Source of the DNA: Posidonia oceanica
Lineage: Eukaryota; Streptophyta; Magnoliopsida; Alismatales; Posidoniaceae
Assembly: GCA_037176725.1 (NCBI GenBank)
Contig: JAZBRS010000029.1
Span: 40,558,001 to 40,622,000, forward strand
Direction: 5' to 3'
DNA: 64,000 nt
Shown here: positions 1 through 9,867 of the stretch, one piece after another
How positions within the stretch are numbered: the first letter of the stretch is position 1
How the letters are laid out: every line of letters starts with the position of its first letter
Made by a program: the position numbers and the translations under genes
Notes under the pieces: generated by a model
What the model was told of the DNA's origin: nothing
Databases searched by the model: none
What the model saw: the letters and a program-made list of their open reading frames with translations, nothing else

Positions 1-3000
1 AACCCCGGAAAAGCTACGCGAATGCTAATGCAAAGAAAAAGATCAGGAGAAGCCAAAGAGAGATAAGACAGCGCGTGTGTGAGAACAGACGCTGTTCGGG
101 GCCGCACAGAGCAGGTGTAAAGACCTGCAAAGGGGAGAGTGAGCAAACGGAGGGATTACCGCCTCTTTGTGACCGTTTCTCACTAAACCACTCCACGGTG
201 TGTCTCGCACGCTGCCCAAAGCTCGCGATGCGATCGGATCGTGGAAAAGGGGGAAGAAAGTCACATTAAGTGGCAAAACCAGGGAAAACACAACACAAAA
301 CACTCAAGAGTACGCGAAACGGAGATTGGAATTGATAGACAAGAAGGGGAGGTCCTATTCTACATGCTCAAAGAGACCGAAAGCGAAAACGAGGCAAACT
401 ATGCAAATGGCATGCGAATGAATGCAGTGCAAAGGTTCAGGAGGGCATACCTGGAAATCCTGGGGTCTGATCTGAAATCTGTTTGGTCCATGCTGAAGAG
501 CGCTTCGCTGCGGTCGCCTGGGCAGCTTGTTTGGGAAGATCCAACGGCCGGATTGGATGATATCGCAGCTTCAGGGCGGAAAGGCCAGAACAGGAGAGAA
601 GAACAGATCTAAGTGTTCAGGAGGTCCTAGGGGTGTGCAAAATAGGTCCTCCCCTACGAATGGGAGCTAAGAGTGTTTAAGTGCGTGCAAGGAGTGCAAA
701 AATGCAAGAATGCATGAGTGCAATGCATGCAAAATGCAAGAAAAGACCTAAAGATGATTCTTCAGAAAATTAGGGACTTAAATGCAAAGATTTTGAAAAG
801 TTCAAGGCTTTTTATGCAAGATTTTTGAAAGCTTAGGGGTCTGGATGCAATTTTGCAGGATGCAGGGTTCAAAATGCAACCTAATAAAGTAATCATGCAC
901 TGGAATACGCTTTGCAACCGCACGGAGGATCTATATGCAATTTTAAAACATGTAGGGGTTGAAATGCAATTTTGTAAGAAAAATGCAAGCTAAATGCATG
1001 CTATGCATGATGCAGAGGACCTATGTGCAAAATCGGGAAGCCAGAGCTAAGCATGCAATGCAGTAAATAGGGGATGCAAACAGGATGCATGATATAACAG
1101 ATCAAAGGACCAACATGCAAATAATGCAAAGATCAGGACTTAACAGCAATTTAATAAGATAACAGCAAGCTTTTAAATGGCATTCAACATCTAAAGGACC
1201 TAAACGCAAAAATAAAAACATGCTGGGGCAAACAATAAAGCGTAGCAAGCCATGTTGAACTAAGAACGTACTGATATGCAAATATGGCAACTTACTGGAC
1301 TAGATTCAAAGTAGTACAACTAGGATCACAACAACAGAGGACCATCACGCAATAAAAGAAACATCAGGACTTTAATTAAAAGGCAACCAAAGAACATGAA
1401 CTGCAGCTGGATGAAAATGTAAATAAGCAAAATTGTAGATTTTAACCGTAATTCCACATGATTTTAAATCAAAATTAAATAGATCTTAAATCAAACAGGA
1501 CCAAAGTGTAATAACAAAAACATAACAGAATTTATTTCAATGCATGCATCTAAACTATATTTAAGTTTTAAAAACATCAAATATTGCTACAGTGCCTTCT
1601 CCTTCCTCCCGCGCGCAGCATTGTGCTGCCGGCAAAGGCTGCGCGGAGCAGCGGCGGGGCACGCTGGAGCAGTGGCGGGCGGCGGCCTGGGACAGAGCTG
1701 GAGGCGTGGTACGGTAGCCTGGAGGCTGGCGGAGGCGGCACGCGGGTCTGGCGGCGGCGTTGCGCGGCGGAGGCGGTGGGACTGGTCGACGGAGTTGGCA
1801 ACTCCGGCGAGGCCCAGAGGGTGGCACAATGCACGAAAAAATCCGAAAAAATAGTCGAAATGACCACATTCACATAAGGAACACATTGGTATAGGTAGTC
1901 ACCTGTTACGCTAGCCGGATCGTGCCCCCGACGTCGGTGGGTTGTGGCCGGCCGGAGGAGGACAGTGGCGGCGTTCGAAGGGGTCTGGGAGCTGCTGCGG
2001 GGTACCGGTGTGCTCCACGCGTGCTGGGGAAGCTCCCGATGCGTCCAAAAGTGCGTTTCGCTCGTCGGAGGGAGATCCAATGTTTTTGGGTGCCGAAGTT
2101 GGGGTTGAGGTCGCCAGGGCGGTGTGTGGCCCTTCGGGCCAAGGTGGAGGTCACTCTAGGTTGCTGGAGGCTCCAGGAACGCGATGGAGGAGTTTAAATG
2201 GGTTGGCAAGGTCTGAAGAAGGTGGTGTGGATGTTGGAAGGTTTCTGGGCAGTTTCCGTGCAAGGTGTTTGTGGTGGTTCGCGGAGGCTGTGGGAGGTTT
2301 GGGACTGAAGCGAGGGTTGGGTCGTGAAGGTGGTGGTCTGGTGAGTTGGGTGGTGAGATCTGGGAGGCTTCTGATGACTGTGGTGCTGGAGAGGCAAGGG
2401 GGAAGGTTGCTCTGTGAGGTGAAGAGAAGATCGTTGTTTGGGGGGGGTTTCAGGTCGTTTTCTGGGTGGTTTCTGGATGTGGAAGATGCACAAGGAAGCA
2501 GGAGCACTCTGGGTTGCTTGGTGTCGAAAGAACTCCTCTTTTTTTGGGTGGGAATCTGGGTTTTGTTCTCCCCCTTTCTCTGCATTTTCTGTCGATCAAG
2601 GTGAGGGGAAGTCTTGGTCTTCTGCTACCATTGGCAGGGCATGGAGGAAGTGGTCTGGGTCGTGGGTGATGGGTGATGGCCGGAAGGTCAAGGTGGTGTC
2701 AGGGAGGTTTGAAAAAAAAAGAAAACCAATGGGGAGAGGTGTTGTCGTTTGCAGGTTGTGAGAGAGGAGGAGAGTGGAAGAAGAAGAAGGGATGGAGGGA
2801 AGAAGAAGAAGTTGGGCATGGGCTGGGCCTTGAGCACAGTAGTAGAAAAGAAATTAAGAAAGAAGGAAAGAAGGAGGGGTAGAAAAGAAAGGGAAGAAGG
2901 AAGAAAAAGAAAGAAAGAGGAGAAAGAAGGAAGAAAATAAAAATAAAAATAAAATAAAAATAGAAAAGGATGGGAAGAGTTTTTAGAATGGTTGTGTTTA

Positions 3001-4603
3001 GGTTAGGATTTTAATTAGGTTTTTTAATGATTGTTTTGGGTTAATTAGTGTGTTTTAGGGTTGATTAGGGTTTTAGATTTTTCTTTTGCCTTTAATTCAT
3101 TTTCCATTTGATTAAGTGTTTGTTAAGTCTTTTCAAATTGTTTTTTTTTTTTTTAAATTGTATTTTTCTTGTTAAGCACTTAAGATGTTAATTAGGATTT
3201 TTTAGGATTTATTTTTAGGTTAATTAGAGTGGGTTTTGGGCTTTTTAGTTTTAGTCTTTTAGGATTTTCTTTCTTAAGTCTTTTGAATTATGTTTGATTT
3301 TTATTTGTTAATTTTTCTTGATGTTTTTTAGTTAGGTTTCTCTTGATGGATTAGGTGTTTTTAGGTCTTTTTAATGTGTTTCTCCTTTTCTTTTCTTTTT
3401 TTTTTTTAATTAGGTCTTTAGGTTGTTTTCCTTAGGTTTGTTAAGTTGAGCTTTTCCTTTCATTAATTACTTATCTTAGTGTTCTTAATTGTTTCACTTC
3501 TTTTAGGGTTTATTTTTAATTCTTTTGGTAGGGTTTTTGCTTTTGGTGGGTCTTGATTTTGTTTTAGTTTTTTCCTAAATTTTTGGGTATTTTCTTTTGG
3601 TTTGTTTTGCATTTTTTAGTTTGCATGCTTGATTTTCTTTTTAGCCTGATTTAGTTAAGTTTAAGTTTTTAATTGCTTGCTTAATGTTTTTTAATTGTTT
3701 TTCTTAGAGTTCTGGTTTGTCACTTTTATGTTTTGGAATTTTACAGATTTTTAGGGGTTTTTATGGGTTTTTGCAAAAGAAAGAAAAGGAAAAGAGAAGG
3801 AGGAAGAAAATGGGAAAAGGGAGAAATAAAAGGGAAAGAGATGAGTGGGAGGGAAATGATTTTTTTAAAATTCAGAGAAAATGCTAAAAATAAAATAAAA
3901 ATAGGAATAAGATAGAGAAGGGATAGAAGCACAAAGGGGGCCCACAGCCAGGTCAGGGAAAGGGCAAGAAGGGGATGAAAAGGGAGATGATAATCAGGAG
4001 AGAGAGAGGAGAGAGAAAACGATAATCCTGGAGAGAGAAAACGATAATTTGGGTGAAAGGAAGGCTTAGAGGTCTCAGAATGGGGTGAAAATTGGCGAGT
4101 GGGTAGTCTAGGGCTTAAGGTATTCGGTCTAAGGTTTTGGTTTGATTCTAAGAAGGTTTTGGAGGGGTTTCAAGGTGTAGAAAAAGGGGCAATTCACCTA
4201 GGTTTTCTAGGGTTTTTGGGAATGGGTCAGGTTTAGAAATTTCTAGGTTTTAGAGTAGGTTTGTTGAGTGGGTGTTGGTGGATTTTCCTATGGATTTTGG
4301 TCAAGTTTTGAGCTCGGGAAGAGGGGTAAAGGCTTAGGTCAAGTTTGCTGGTTTTGAAGGGTAGAAAGGAGGGTCAGGGTTTGGTTTTGGCTTGGGTTTT
4401 GGATGGTTTCAGGGTTAGGTTTTGGGACGGTTCCAGGGTAAGGTTTTGGGGTTAGAAAATGGGTGTGGTTCTAGGTTTGGCTTTGAGGTTTGAGCTGGAG
4501 TTTTGATTTGGGAAGAAGGATGAAGAGAAATGTGCGATTTTGGGTTTTTCCTAGCCGCCAGAGAGATCTGCCGATTCAGCCTTGTCGAAATGGGGTGTCA
4601 ACA
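1..4603 (-). repeat. Element A 3' LTR (partial, window edge)
   Basis: Matches 22716-27312 almost base for base; its outer boundary is TGTCAACA at 4596-4603 (TGTTGACA in element sense). Blocks: 1-600 ordinary sequence, about 650-1540 rich in degenerate TGCAA/ATGCAA words, 1580-2600 a GC-rich island beginning near a gctacagt word, 2690-2950 purine-rich, 3000-3770 T-rich with long homopolymers, 3780-3930 purine-rich, 3980-4070 repeated gagagagaaaacgataat, and 4080-4603 the start of U3. The small open frames here, including a 220-codon one at 1942-2604, are antisense to the element and low in complexity. I see no convincing gene and no secure promoter. Confidence 0.9.
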
Positions 4604-4671
4604 GATGCCCCTCCCTGAGCGAGGTCAAGGGGACCGAGACCGCTGCTCAGGGTTGACAAGACACCCCATTT
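4588..4671. repeat. Inverted copy of the LTR terminus enclosing the polypurine tract (A)
   Basis: AAATGGGGTGTCAAC (4588-4602, the LTR edge) is matched by an inverted copy TTGACAAGACACCCCATTT at 4653-4671. An inner pair CTGAGC (4615-4620) / GCTCAG (4645-4650) lies between them. The polypurine tract therefore sits in the arm of a potential long hairpin. The same arrangement occurs in element B at 42819-42904. Confidence 0.75.
4604..4616 (-). other. Polypurine tract of element A (plus-strand primer)
   Basis: In element sense AGGGAGGGGCATC directly abuts the 3' LTR start TGTTGAC. Element B has the same 13 bases in the same place (42874-42886). Such a tract primes plus-strand DNA synthesis in LTR retrotransposons. 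Confidence 0.85.
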
Positions 4672-5144
4672 GACCGGAGGGCCAAAAGATTTGCTATTGG
4701 CGTGAGTTACTTATTCGGCGGATGCACCGAACGTCGTAGCCCATTGCCGCAATGCAAGATGCTAGGTGCAGATGAATGATGCTAAGTATACAATGCATGC
4801 TAATGCGATGCAAAAGTTAGTACAAAAGTTAGTGCAACTAGAAAAGATGCTGATGCCACGCAAGTGATGCTGATGATGTTAAATTAATATGCAATGCTAG
4901 CTGAGAAGGTGCGGAGATGATGCAAGAGAGAAGATAAAAGGACGCGATGTGGCGCGAGGATCTGGCAGGGAGGCCAAACTCACGCGACAAAGCGAGGGGA
5001 AATAGGGTGCAGCTTGTCCCCGTCTGGGGAGCAAGCCAGCAGGAAAGAAAAGAGTGCGAGGGGAGAGAGGCCAACTCTCCTATCGCAGAAAGGGGGTGCG
5101 TGACTTTGTCTTCCTGGGACAAGGTCACGCCGAAAACGAGAAAA
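4672..5144 (-). other. Spacer between polypurine tract and 3' UTR repeat array (A)
   Basis: No gene seen. About 4740-4880 is rich in ATGC/TGATG words, and 4690-4770 resembles the corresponding segment of element B (about 42700-42800), including a shared stretch around ttcggcggatgcaccgaac. The rest (4900-5140) is unremarkable. Confidence 0.6.
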
Positions 5145-6063
5145 AAAATGATAAGGTGACGGGCTTATCGTCCGGATAGTTTACGGTCCTATCAACCGGG
5201 AGTGACAGTTTACGGTCCTGTCAACCGGAGCAGTTGTGAGTGATAGTTACTGGATATCAGCCGTATAACATGGTTGTGGGTGATAGTTTAGGAGTATCAG
5301 CCTAACGACAGTTTACGGTCCTATCAACCGGTGGATAGTTTACAGACCTATCAACTGGAGCGACAGTTTACGGTCCTGTCAACCGGAAACCACAAACCAT
5401 GAGTGATAGTTACTGGATATCAGCCGTATAACGCAATGCCGGATAGTTTACAGTCTATCATCTGGAACGACAGTTTACGGTCCTGTCAACCGGCGGATAG
5501 TTTACAGACCTATCAACTGGAGGATAGTTTACAGTCCTATCAACTGGAAACGGCATTGCGAGGGACAGTTACTGAATGTCAGCCGTATAACATCATTGCG
5601 CGTGGTAGTTTACAGTCCTACCAACTGGTGGATAGTTTACAGACCTATCAACTGGAGCGACAGTTTACGGTCCTGTCAACCGGCGGATAGTTTACAGACC
5701 TATCAACTGGAAACGCGCAATGATGAGGGATAGTTACTGGATATCAGCCGTATAATGCAATTGCTGGTGATAGTTTAGGAATATCAGCCTAACGACAGTT
5801 TACGGTCCTGTCAACCGGCGGATAGTTTACAGACCTATCAACTGGAGGATAGTTTACAGACCTATCAACTGGAAACCGCAATTGCAAGGGACAGTTACTG
5901 GATGTCAGCCGTATAACGTAATTGCACGCGATAGTTTACAGACCTATCAACTGGAGCGACAGTTTACGGTCCTGTCAACCGGCGGATAGTTTACAGACCT
6001 ATCAACTGGAAAAGTGCAATTACGAGGGACAGTTACTGGATGTCAGCCGTATAACACAACTGC
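5145..6063 (-). repeat. Hierarchical palindromic array (multibranch 3' UTR domain) of element A
   Basis: Closing arms GCAGTTGTG (5230-5238) and CACAACTGC (6055-6063) are perfectly complementary. Inside lie five domains, each closed by its own stem. P1 is 5269-5279 with 5390-5401 (11 bp plus one bulge). P2 is 5432-5441 with 5551-5560 (10 bp). P3 is 5591-5602 with 5714-5725 (12 bp). P4 is 5756-5764 with 5878-5886 (9 bp). P5 is 5917-5927 with 6014-6024 (11 bp). Successive domains are separated by a constant hairpin GATA-gttactgga-TATC or GACA-gttactgga-TGTC followed by agccgtata. Each domain contains two to four 26-bp hairpins such as GATAG-tttacggtc-CTATC-aaccgg, GACAG/CTGTC or GGTAG/CTACC. 5145-5229 holds leading hairpins (GATAAG/CTTATC at 5149-5170). 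Element B has the same architecture. Confidence 0.85.
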
Positions 6064-6340
6064 GGGCCAACCATGGATCGGCCAGAAGATAGTTTAGGTT
6101 ATCAGCCTGAGAGTGATTGATTGTTGATAGTTTCGGATATCAGCCTAGCACGAGTTTGATTGATTGATGATTGATAGTTTCGGATATCAGCCTAGCACGA
6201 GTTTGATTGATTGATGATTGATAGTTTCGGATATCAGCCTAGCACGAGTGATTGATTGATGATAAGAGGGGACGAGATCATGATGAGAATGATAAGATAT
6301 CGGACTTATCGGCCGGCAAAGAGGGGATAAGGTAATGATG
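6064..6340 (-). repeat. GATA-gtttcgga-TATC hairpin repeats (A)
   Basis: Three near-identical copies of a unit around gatagtttcggatatcagcc, each followed by tagcacgag and gattgattgatgatt, at about 6125-6260. Then comes a GATAAG-atatcgga-CTTATC hairpin plus ggccgg at about 6291-6315. Another GATAAG/CTTATC copy follows the next repeat block. No gene. Confidence 0.75.
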
Positions 6341-6815
6341 AGAAGTTAATCTAAAGAGGGGGATGAGATCATGATGAGAAATTAAACTAAAGAGGGGGAT
6401 GAGATCATGATGAGAAACTAAGCTAAAGAGGGGGATGAGATCATGATGAGAGTTTAAACTAAAGAGGGGGATGAGATCATGATGAGAAGCTAAGCTAAAG
6501 AGGGGGATGAGATCATGATGAGAGTTTAAGCTAAAGAGGGGGATGAGATCATGATGAGAAGCTAAGCTAAAAAGGGGGATGAGATCATGATGAGAAGCTA
6601 AGCTAAAGAGGGGGATGAGATCATGATGAGAGTTTAAGCTAAAGAGGGGGATGAGATCATGATGAGAATTTAAGCTAAAGAGGGGGATGAGATCATGATG
6701 AGAGTTTAAGCTAAAGAGGGGGATGAGATCATGATGAGAATTTAAGCTAAAGAGGGGGATGAGATCATGATGAGAAGCTAAGCTAAAGAGGGGGATGAGA
6801 TCATGATGAGAATTG
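6341..6815 (-). repeat. 36-bp tandem repeat, about 13 units (A)
   Basis: Units read around gagatcatgatgaga plus a variable (a/t)ttaa(a/g)ctaaagaggggg, spaced 36 bp. Because 36 is a multiple of three and the unit lacks a stop, a 190-codon frame of 12-residue repeats stays open in element sense (6850-6278). I regard that frame as a by-product. Element B carries about eight units of the same repeat (40915-41215). Confidence 0.85.
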
Positions 6816-7005
6816 TTGATTGATAAGATATCGGACTTATCGGCCGGCAAAGAGGGGATGAGGGAATGATGAGAATGATAAGATATCGGACTTATCGGCC
6901 GGCAAAGAAGGGGTAAGGGAATGATGAGAAGAAATCATCCCATGACGCCAGGAACGTCATAGGGGAAAGAGGGAAAGAACGATACCAAGGGGCGATCAAA
7001 AGATG

Positions 7006-7032
7006 CCCCTGGTGTCGGGATGACACCAGGGG
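7006..7032. repeat. 11-bp perfect stem hairpin CCCCTGGTGTC / GACACCAGGGG
   Basis: Arms 7006-7016 and 7022-7032 around a five-base loop gggat. A second hairpin at 7740-7766 keeps pairing while changing sequence (GTATC/GATAC in place of GTGTC/GACAC). Element B has the A/T version at 40616-40642, and C a decayed one at 49326-49352. Confidence 0.8.
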
Positions 7033-7074
7033 TTGGCCAGCGCGTCCTTGGCATCGAAAGCAGAGAGTGATGAC

Positions 7075-8340
7075 AAGAGTGTCGTGCTTGTCAGACGAGT
7101 AGTTTGGGGTACCAGCCCGCAAGGGATTCAGCTGAGGGCGATCAGCTGGGGACTCAGCTGAGGATGACCAGCCGAGAAGAGTGTCAGGTTGACGGACCTT
7201 TCGCCGAGCAGTTTGGGGTGCCAGCCCGCAAGGGATTCAGCTGAGGGCGATCAACTGGGGACTCAGCTGGGGTGACCAGCCGAGAAGAGTGTCAGGTTGA
7301 CGGACCTTTCGCCGAGCAGTTTGGGGTGCCAGCCCGCAAGGGATGGTGGTCCAGCTGGGGATGATCAGCTGGGGATGATGACAGGTTGACGGACCTTTCG
7401 CCGGGCAGTTTGGGGTGCCAGCCCGCAAGGGACTCAGCTGGGGATGATCAGCTGAGGATGATGACAGGTTGACGGACCTTTCGCCGAGCAGTTTGGGGTG
7501 CCAGCCCGCAGAGGACTCAGCTGGGGATGATCAGCTGGGGATGATGACAGGTTGACGGACCTTTCGCCGGGCAGTTTGGGGTGCCAGCCCGCAAGGGACT
7601 CAGCTGGGGATGATCAGCTGAGGATGATGACAGGTTGACGGACCTTTCGCCGAGCAGTTTGGGGTGCCAGCCCGCAAGGGATGGTGGTCCAGCTGGGGGC
7701 GATCAGCTGGAAATGATACCGCAGGGCAGCCAAAAGATGCCCCTGGTATCAGGATGATACCAGGGGATGGTCGAAGCGCCCCTGGCATCAGGATGCAAAG
7801 ATAGATGAATGAGTGGATGGATGATAGGTTGACGAACCCATCGCCGAGCAGTTTGGGGTGCCAGCCCGTAGGGGACTCAGCTGAGGGCGATCAGCTGGGG
7901 ACTCAGCTGAGGTGATCAGCCGAGAAGAGTGTCAGGTTGACGGACCTTTCGCCGAGCAGTTTGGGGTGCCAGCCCGCAAGGGACTCAGCTGGGGATGATC
8001 AGCTGGGGATGATGACAGGTTGACGGACCTTTCGCCGGGCAGTTTGGGGTGCCAGCCCGCAAGGGACTCAGCTGGGGATGATCAGCTGAGGATGATGACA
8101 GGTTGACGGACCTTTCGCCGGGCAGTTTGGGGTGCCAGCCCGCAAGGGACTCAGCTGGGGATGATCAGCTGAGGATGATGACAGGTTGACGGACCTTTCG
8201 CCGGGCAGTTTGGGGTGCCAGCCCGCAAGGGACTCAGCTGGGGATGATCAGCTGAGGATGATGACAGGTTGACGGACCTTTCGCCGGGCAGTTTGGGGTG
8301 CCAGCCCGCAAGGGACTCAGCTGGGGATGATCAGCTGAGG
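7075..8340 (-). repeat. 83-bp tandem repeat block (A)
   Basis: About eleven units of a sequence beginning gacaggttgacggacc. Spacing is exactly 83 bp where regular, for example starts near 7380, 7463, 7546 and again 8013-8262; a few units are longer or degenerate. Each unit contains GGCA-gtttgggg-TGCC-agcccgc and paired CAGCTG palindromes around ggggatgat. The hairpin GACAAG/CTTGTC at 7073-7093 opens the block, and a strong hairpin lies at 7740-7766. No gene. Confidence 0.85.
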
Positions 8341-8614
8341 ACGCCGGATGGCGTAGCTTGACGACGCGGGTCCGCAGATGTTCTGGACTCTGGATTGGGT
8401 GCTGAGGACTTTACTGCGTTGTGATGCCTGCAAGTCCGGTTAGAGGGCCCAAGATGATGATGATAATGATATGCAATGCAGCAATGAGTCTTGATGTGCA
8501 AGCAGATAGCAGAAACAGTTTTCATTGATAAAGCTTGATGAGTACAATGCCTATGGCAGGCCAGAAATGTACAGCATAATCCGAAAGAAGACCGCATGAT
8601 GGTTGCACAAGGGC
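8341..8614 (-). other. Spacer between the extra gene and the 3' UTR repeats (A)
   Basis: No gene or clear repeat. Similar spacers follow the extra gene in elements B (40236-40540) and C (49430-49732), for example the shared tgcctatggcaggccagaaatg-like segment. Confidence 0.55.
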
Positions 8615-9817
8615 CTAGTCAGTTCGGGCCTTCTTCGACTGCCTGGAGTCGGGGAACAAGGGACCGCCTGGCGGGACTTCAGTGATAGGCCAGAGCTGTC
8701 GGACTTCAGCTTCATATTCAGGGGTGCATCCTACGCCTCTCACAACTGCAATGTCTGTAGATTGGACCCCATGCTGCATCAGACTAGCAAGCTTCTTGGT
8801 CGGGGCAGTTGTGCTGAGAGGGTACGTCTATAGAAGCTTGGGCGCTGTACTGTCGATGAAGGCGCCCTGTCGGAAGCCGAACTGGCGCATGACCCTGATT
8901 GGGTGGTACTCTACGCCTGCTGTGAAGCCTGGAAGAACGATCAGTCGCGTGTCGCGCGCACTGAAAAAGACAGTGAATGGCTCGGCTGCAGAGGGGACGA
9001 TACGCCAGGTCACAGCATCGTCAGTCAGTGCTGACAGCCTCTCGTACTCTTCTTTGACGCTCTTGTCTGCTCTAGTATGGGTGCCGCTGCAGTAAGCTTC
9101 GAAAGCATGCATTTGAGGGCGTAGAAGGTCCATCTCTAAGTGCGCGGTCAGCCAGACTTGTATGAGTGCTCCGCAACCGTGGAAGTGGCGGCAGCGATGA
9201 GAAATGCGGTCCAGCCCGCGATAGGTCTCTGCCAAGACAACTGGTGCCAGGTCTATGTGCTGGGTCACCACAGCTAGCGCAATCTCTGCGACCTCGATGG
9301 CCACTGTCAGTCGGCCATGAGTGAAGATCAGCTCGCCCAGAAAGCGGATGACAAATCCTCGGAGCCACAGCTCATCTCCGAGGTCAGCACGCTTGTTCAT
9401 GATATCATTGAAGTGTGCAAGGCGAAGCATGGGCTCTGGTCCACTGGTGCAGATTAGTTTCTGTTGGCAGGTTCGAGTGGATAGCCCAGTCAGCTGGCTT
9501 AGGACTTCGAGATATCCATCGCGTCTCATGAAAATAGGAGGCCCCATGATTTTTGAAAAGCCGCAGATCCGACGCACCTCTTCCAGTGTAGGTGTCAGCT
9601 CAGTCTTGCCAAAGCGGAAGATATGGTACGCCGGTTTCCAGAATCTTGCGGCGGCACACAGAAGGTGGCGGCTGACTTCCACATCAGCAGCCTTTAGGAG
9701 CTTGGTTGGTACGCCCCACAGGCGCAGCTTTTCACAGTCTACTTGAGTGAGCCTGCCGATCCATTCTTGCAGGGTTTCCGAGCAATGTGCAGGAGTTAGC
9801 AGAGTAGGGAAGCCCAT
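8615..9817 (-). pseudogene. Extra 3' gene of element A: plant mobile domain / DUF7745-like protein, one premature stop
   Basis: The ATG at 9817-9815 opens a 400-codon frame ending at TAG 8617-8615, interrupted only by TAG at 8830-8828 (codon 330). Beyond that stop the frame still encodes residues shared with B and C, including CTPEY and GGPLFPDS. The sequence shows an aromatic/basic N-terminal part, then F-x-F-G-x-TELTPTLEEV around residues 73-90. An F-(L)-GE-(L/I)-(V/I)-FTHG segment and a LAPVVLAETYRGLD segment near residues 195-215 precede FHGCGALIQVWL. This order matches the general layout of plant mobile domain and DUF7745 proteins, often found in plant transposons; the match is by eye. 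It lies downstream of pol in sense, the position of env in other elements. No transmembrane segment or signal peptide is evident, so it is not an obvious envelope. Its role is unknown. Confidence 0.75.
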
Positions 9818-9865
9818 TGCGCTGATTGCAGAAGACAGGCTGATGGATGCAAAGCTTGAAGGTAC

Positions 9866-9867
9866 CT
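9866..9867 (-). promoter_or_regulatory. Candidate 3' splice site upstream of the extra gene (A)
   Basis: In element sense gatagCAG|GTACCTTCAAG lies 48 bases before the ATG, with no intervening ATG. Elements B (AG at 38979-38980) and C (AG at 50986-50985) have the closely related AACAG|GTA(C/T)CTGAAG, with a branch-like CTGAT/CTGAC upstream in all three. This would allow a spliced message starting at the extra gene. It is inference. Confidence 0.4.

Noticed and set aside
1942..2604. 220-codon open frame in the GC-rich LTR island, repeated at 24648-25310
   Set aside because: Antisense to the element, low-complexity Gly/Arg/Trp-rich, present twice only because the LTR is duplicated, and not conserved in the LTR of B.
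6278..6850. 190-codon frame of 12-residue repeats on the minus strand
   Set aside because: Produced by a 36-bp tandem repeat lacking a stop; the homologous array in B is not open in the same frame.
5145..8340. CRISPR array or satellite DNA
   Set aside because: Units are not identical repeats with unique spacers, the context is a plant retrotransposon 3' UTR, and the arms show paired variation between two elements.
9321..9746. 141-codon plus-strand frame opposite the extra gene of A
   Set aside because: Antisense shadow of the conserved 400-codon gene, which has the same frame in three elements.
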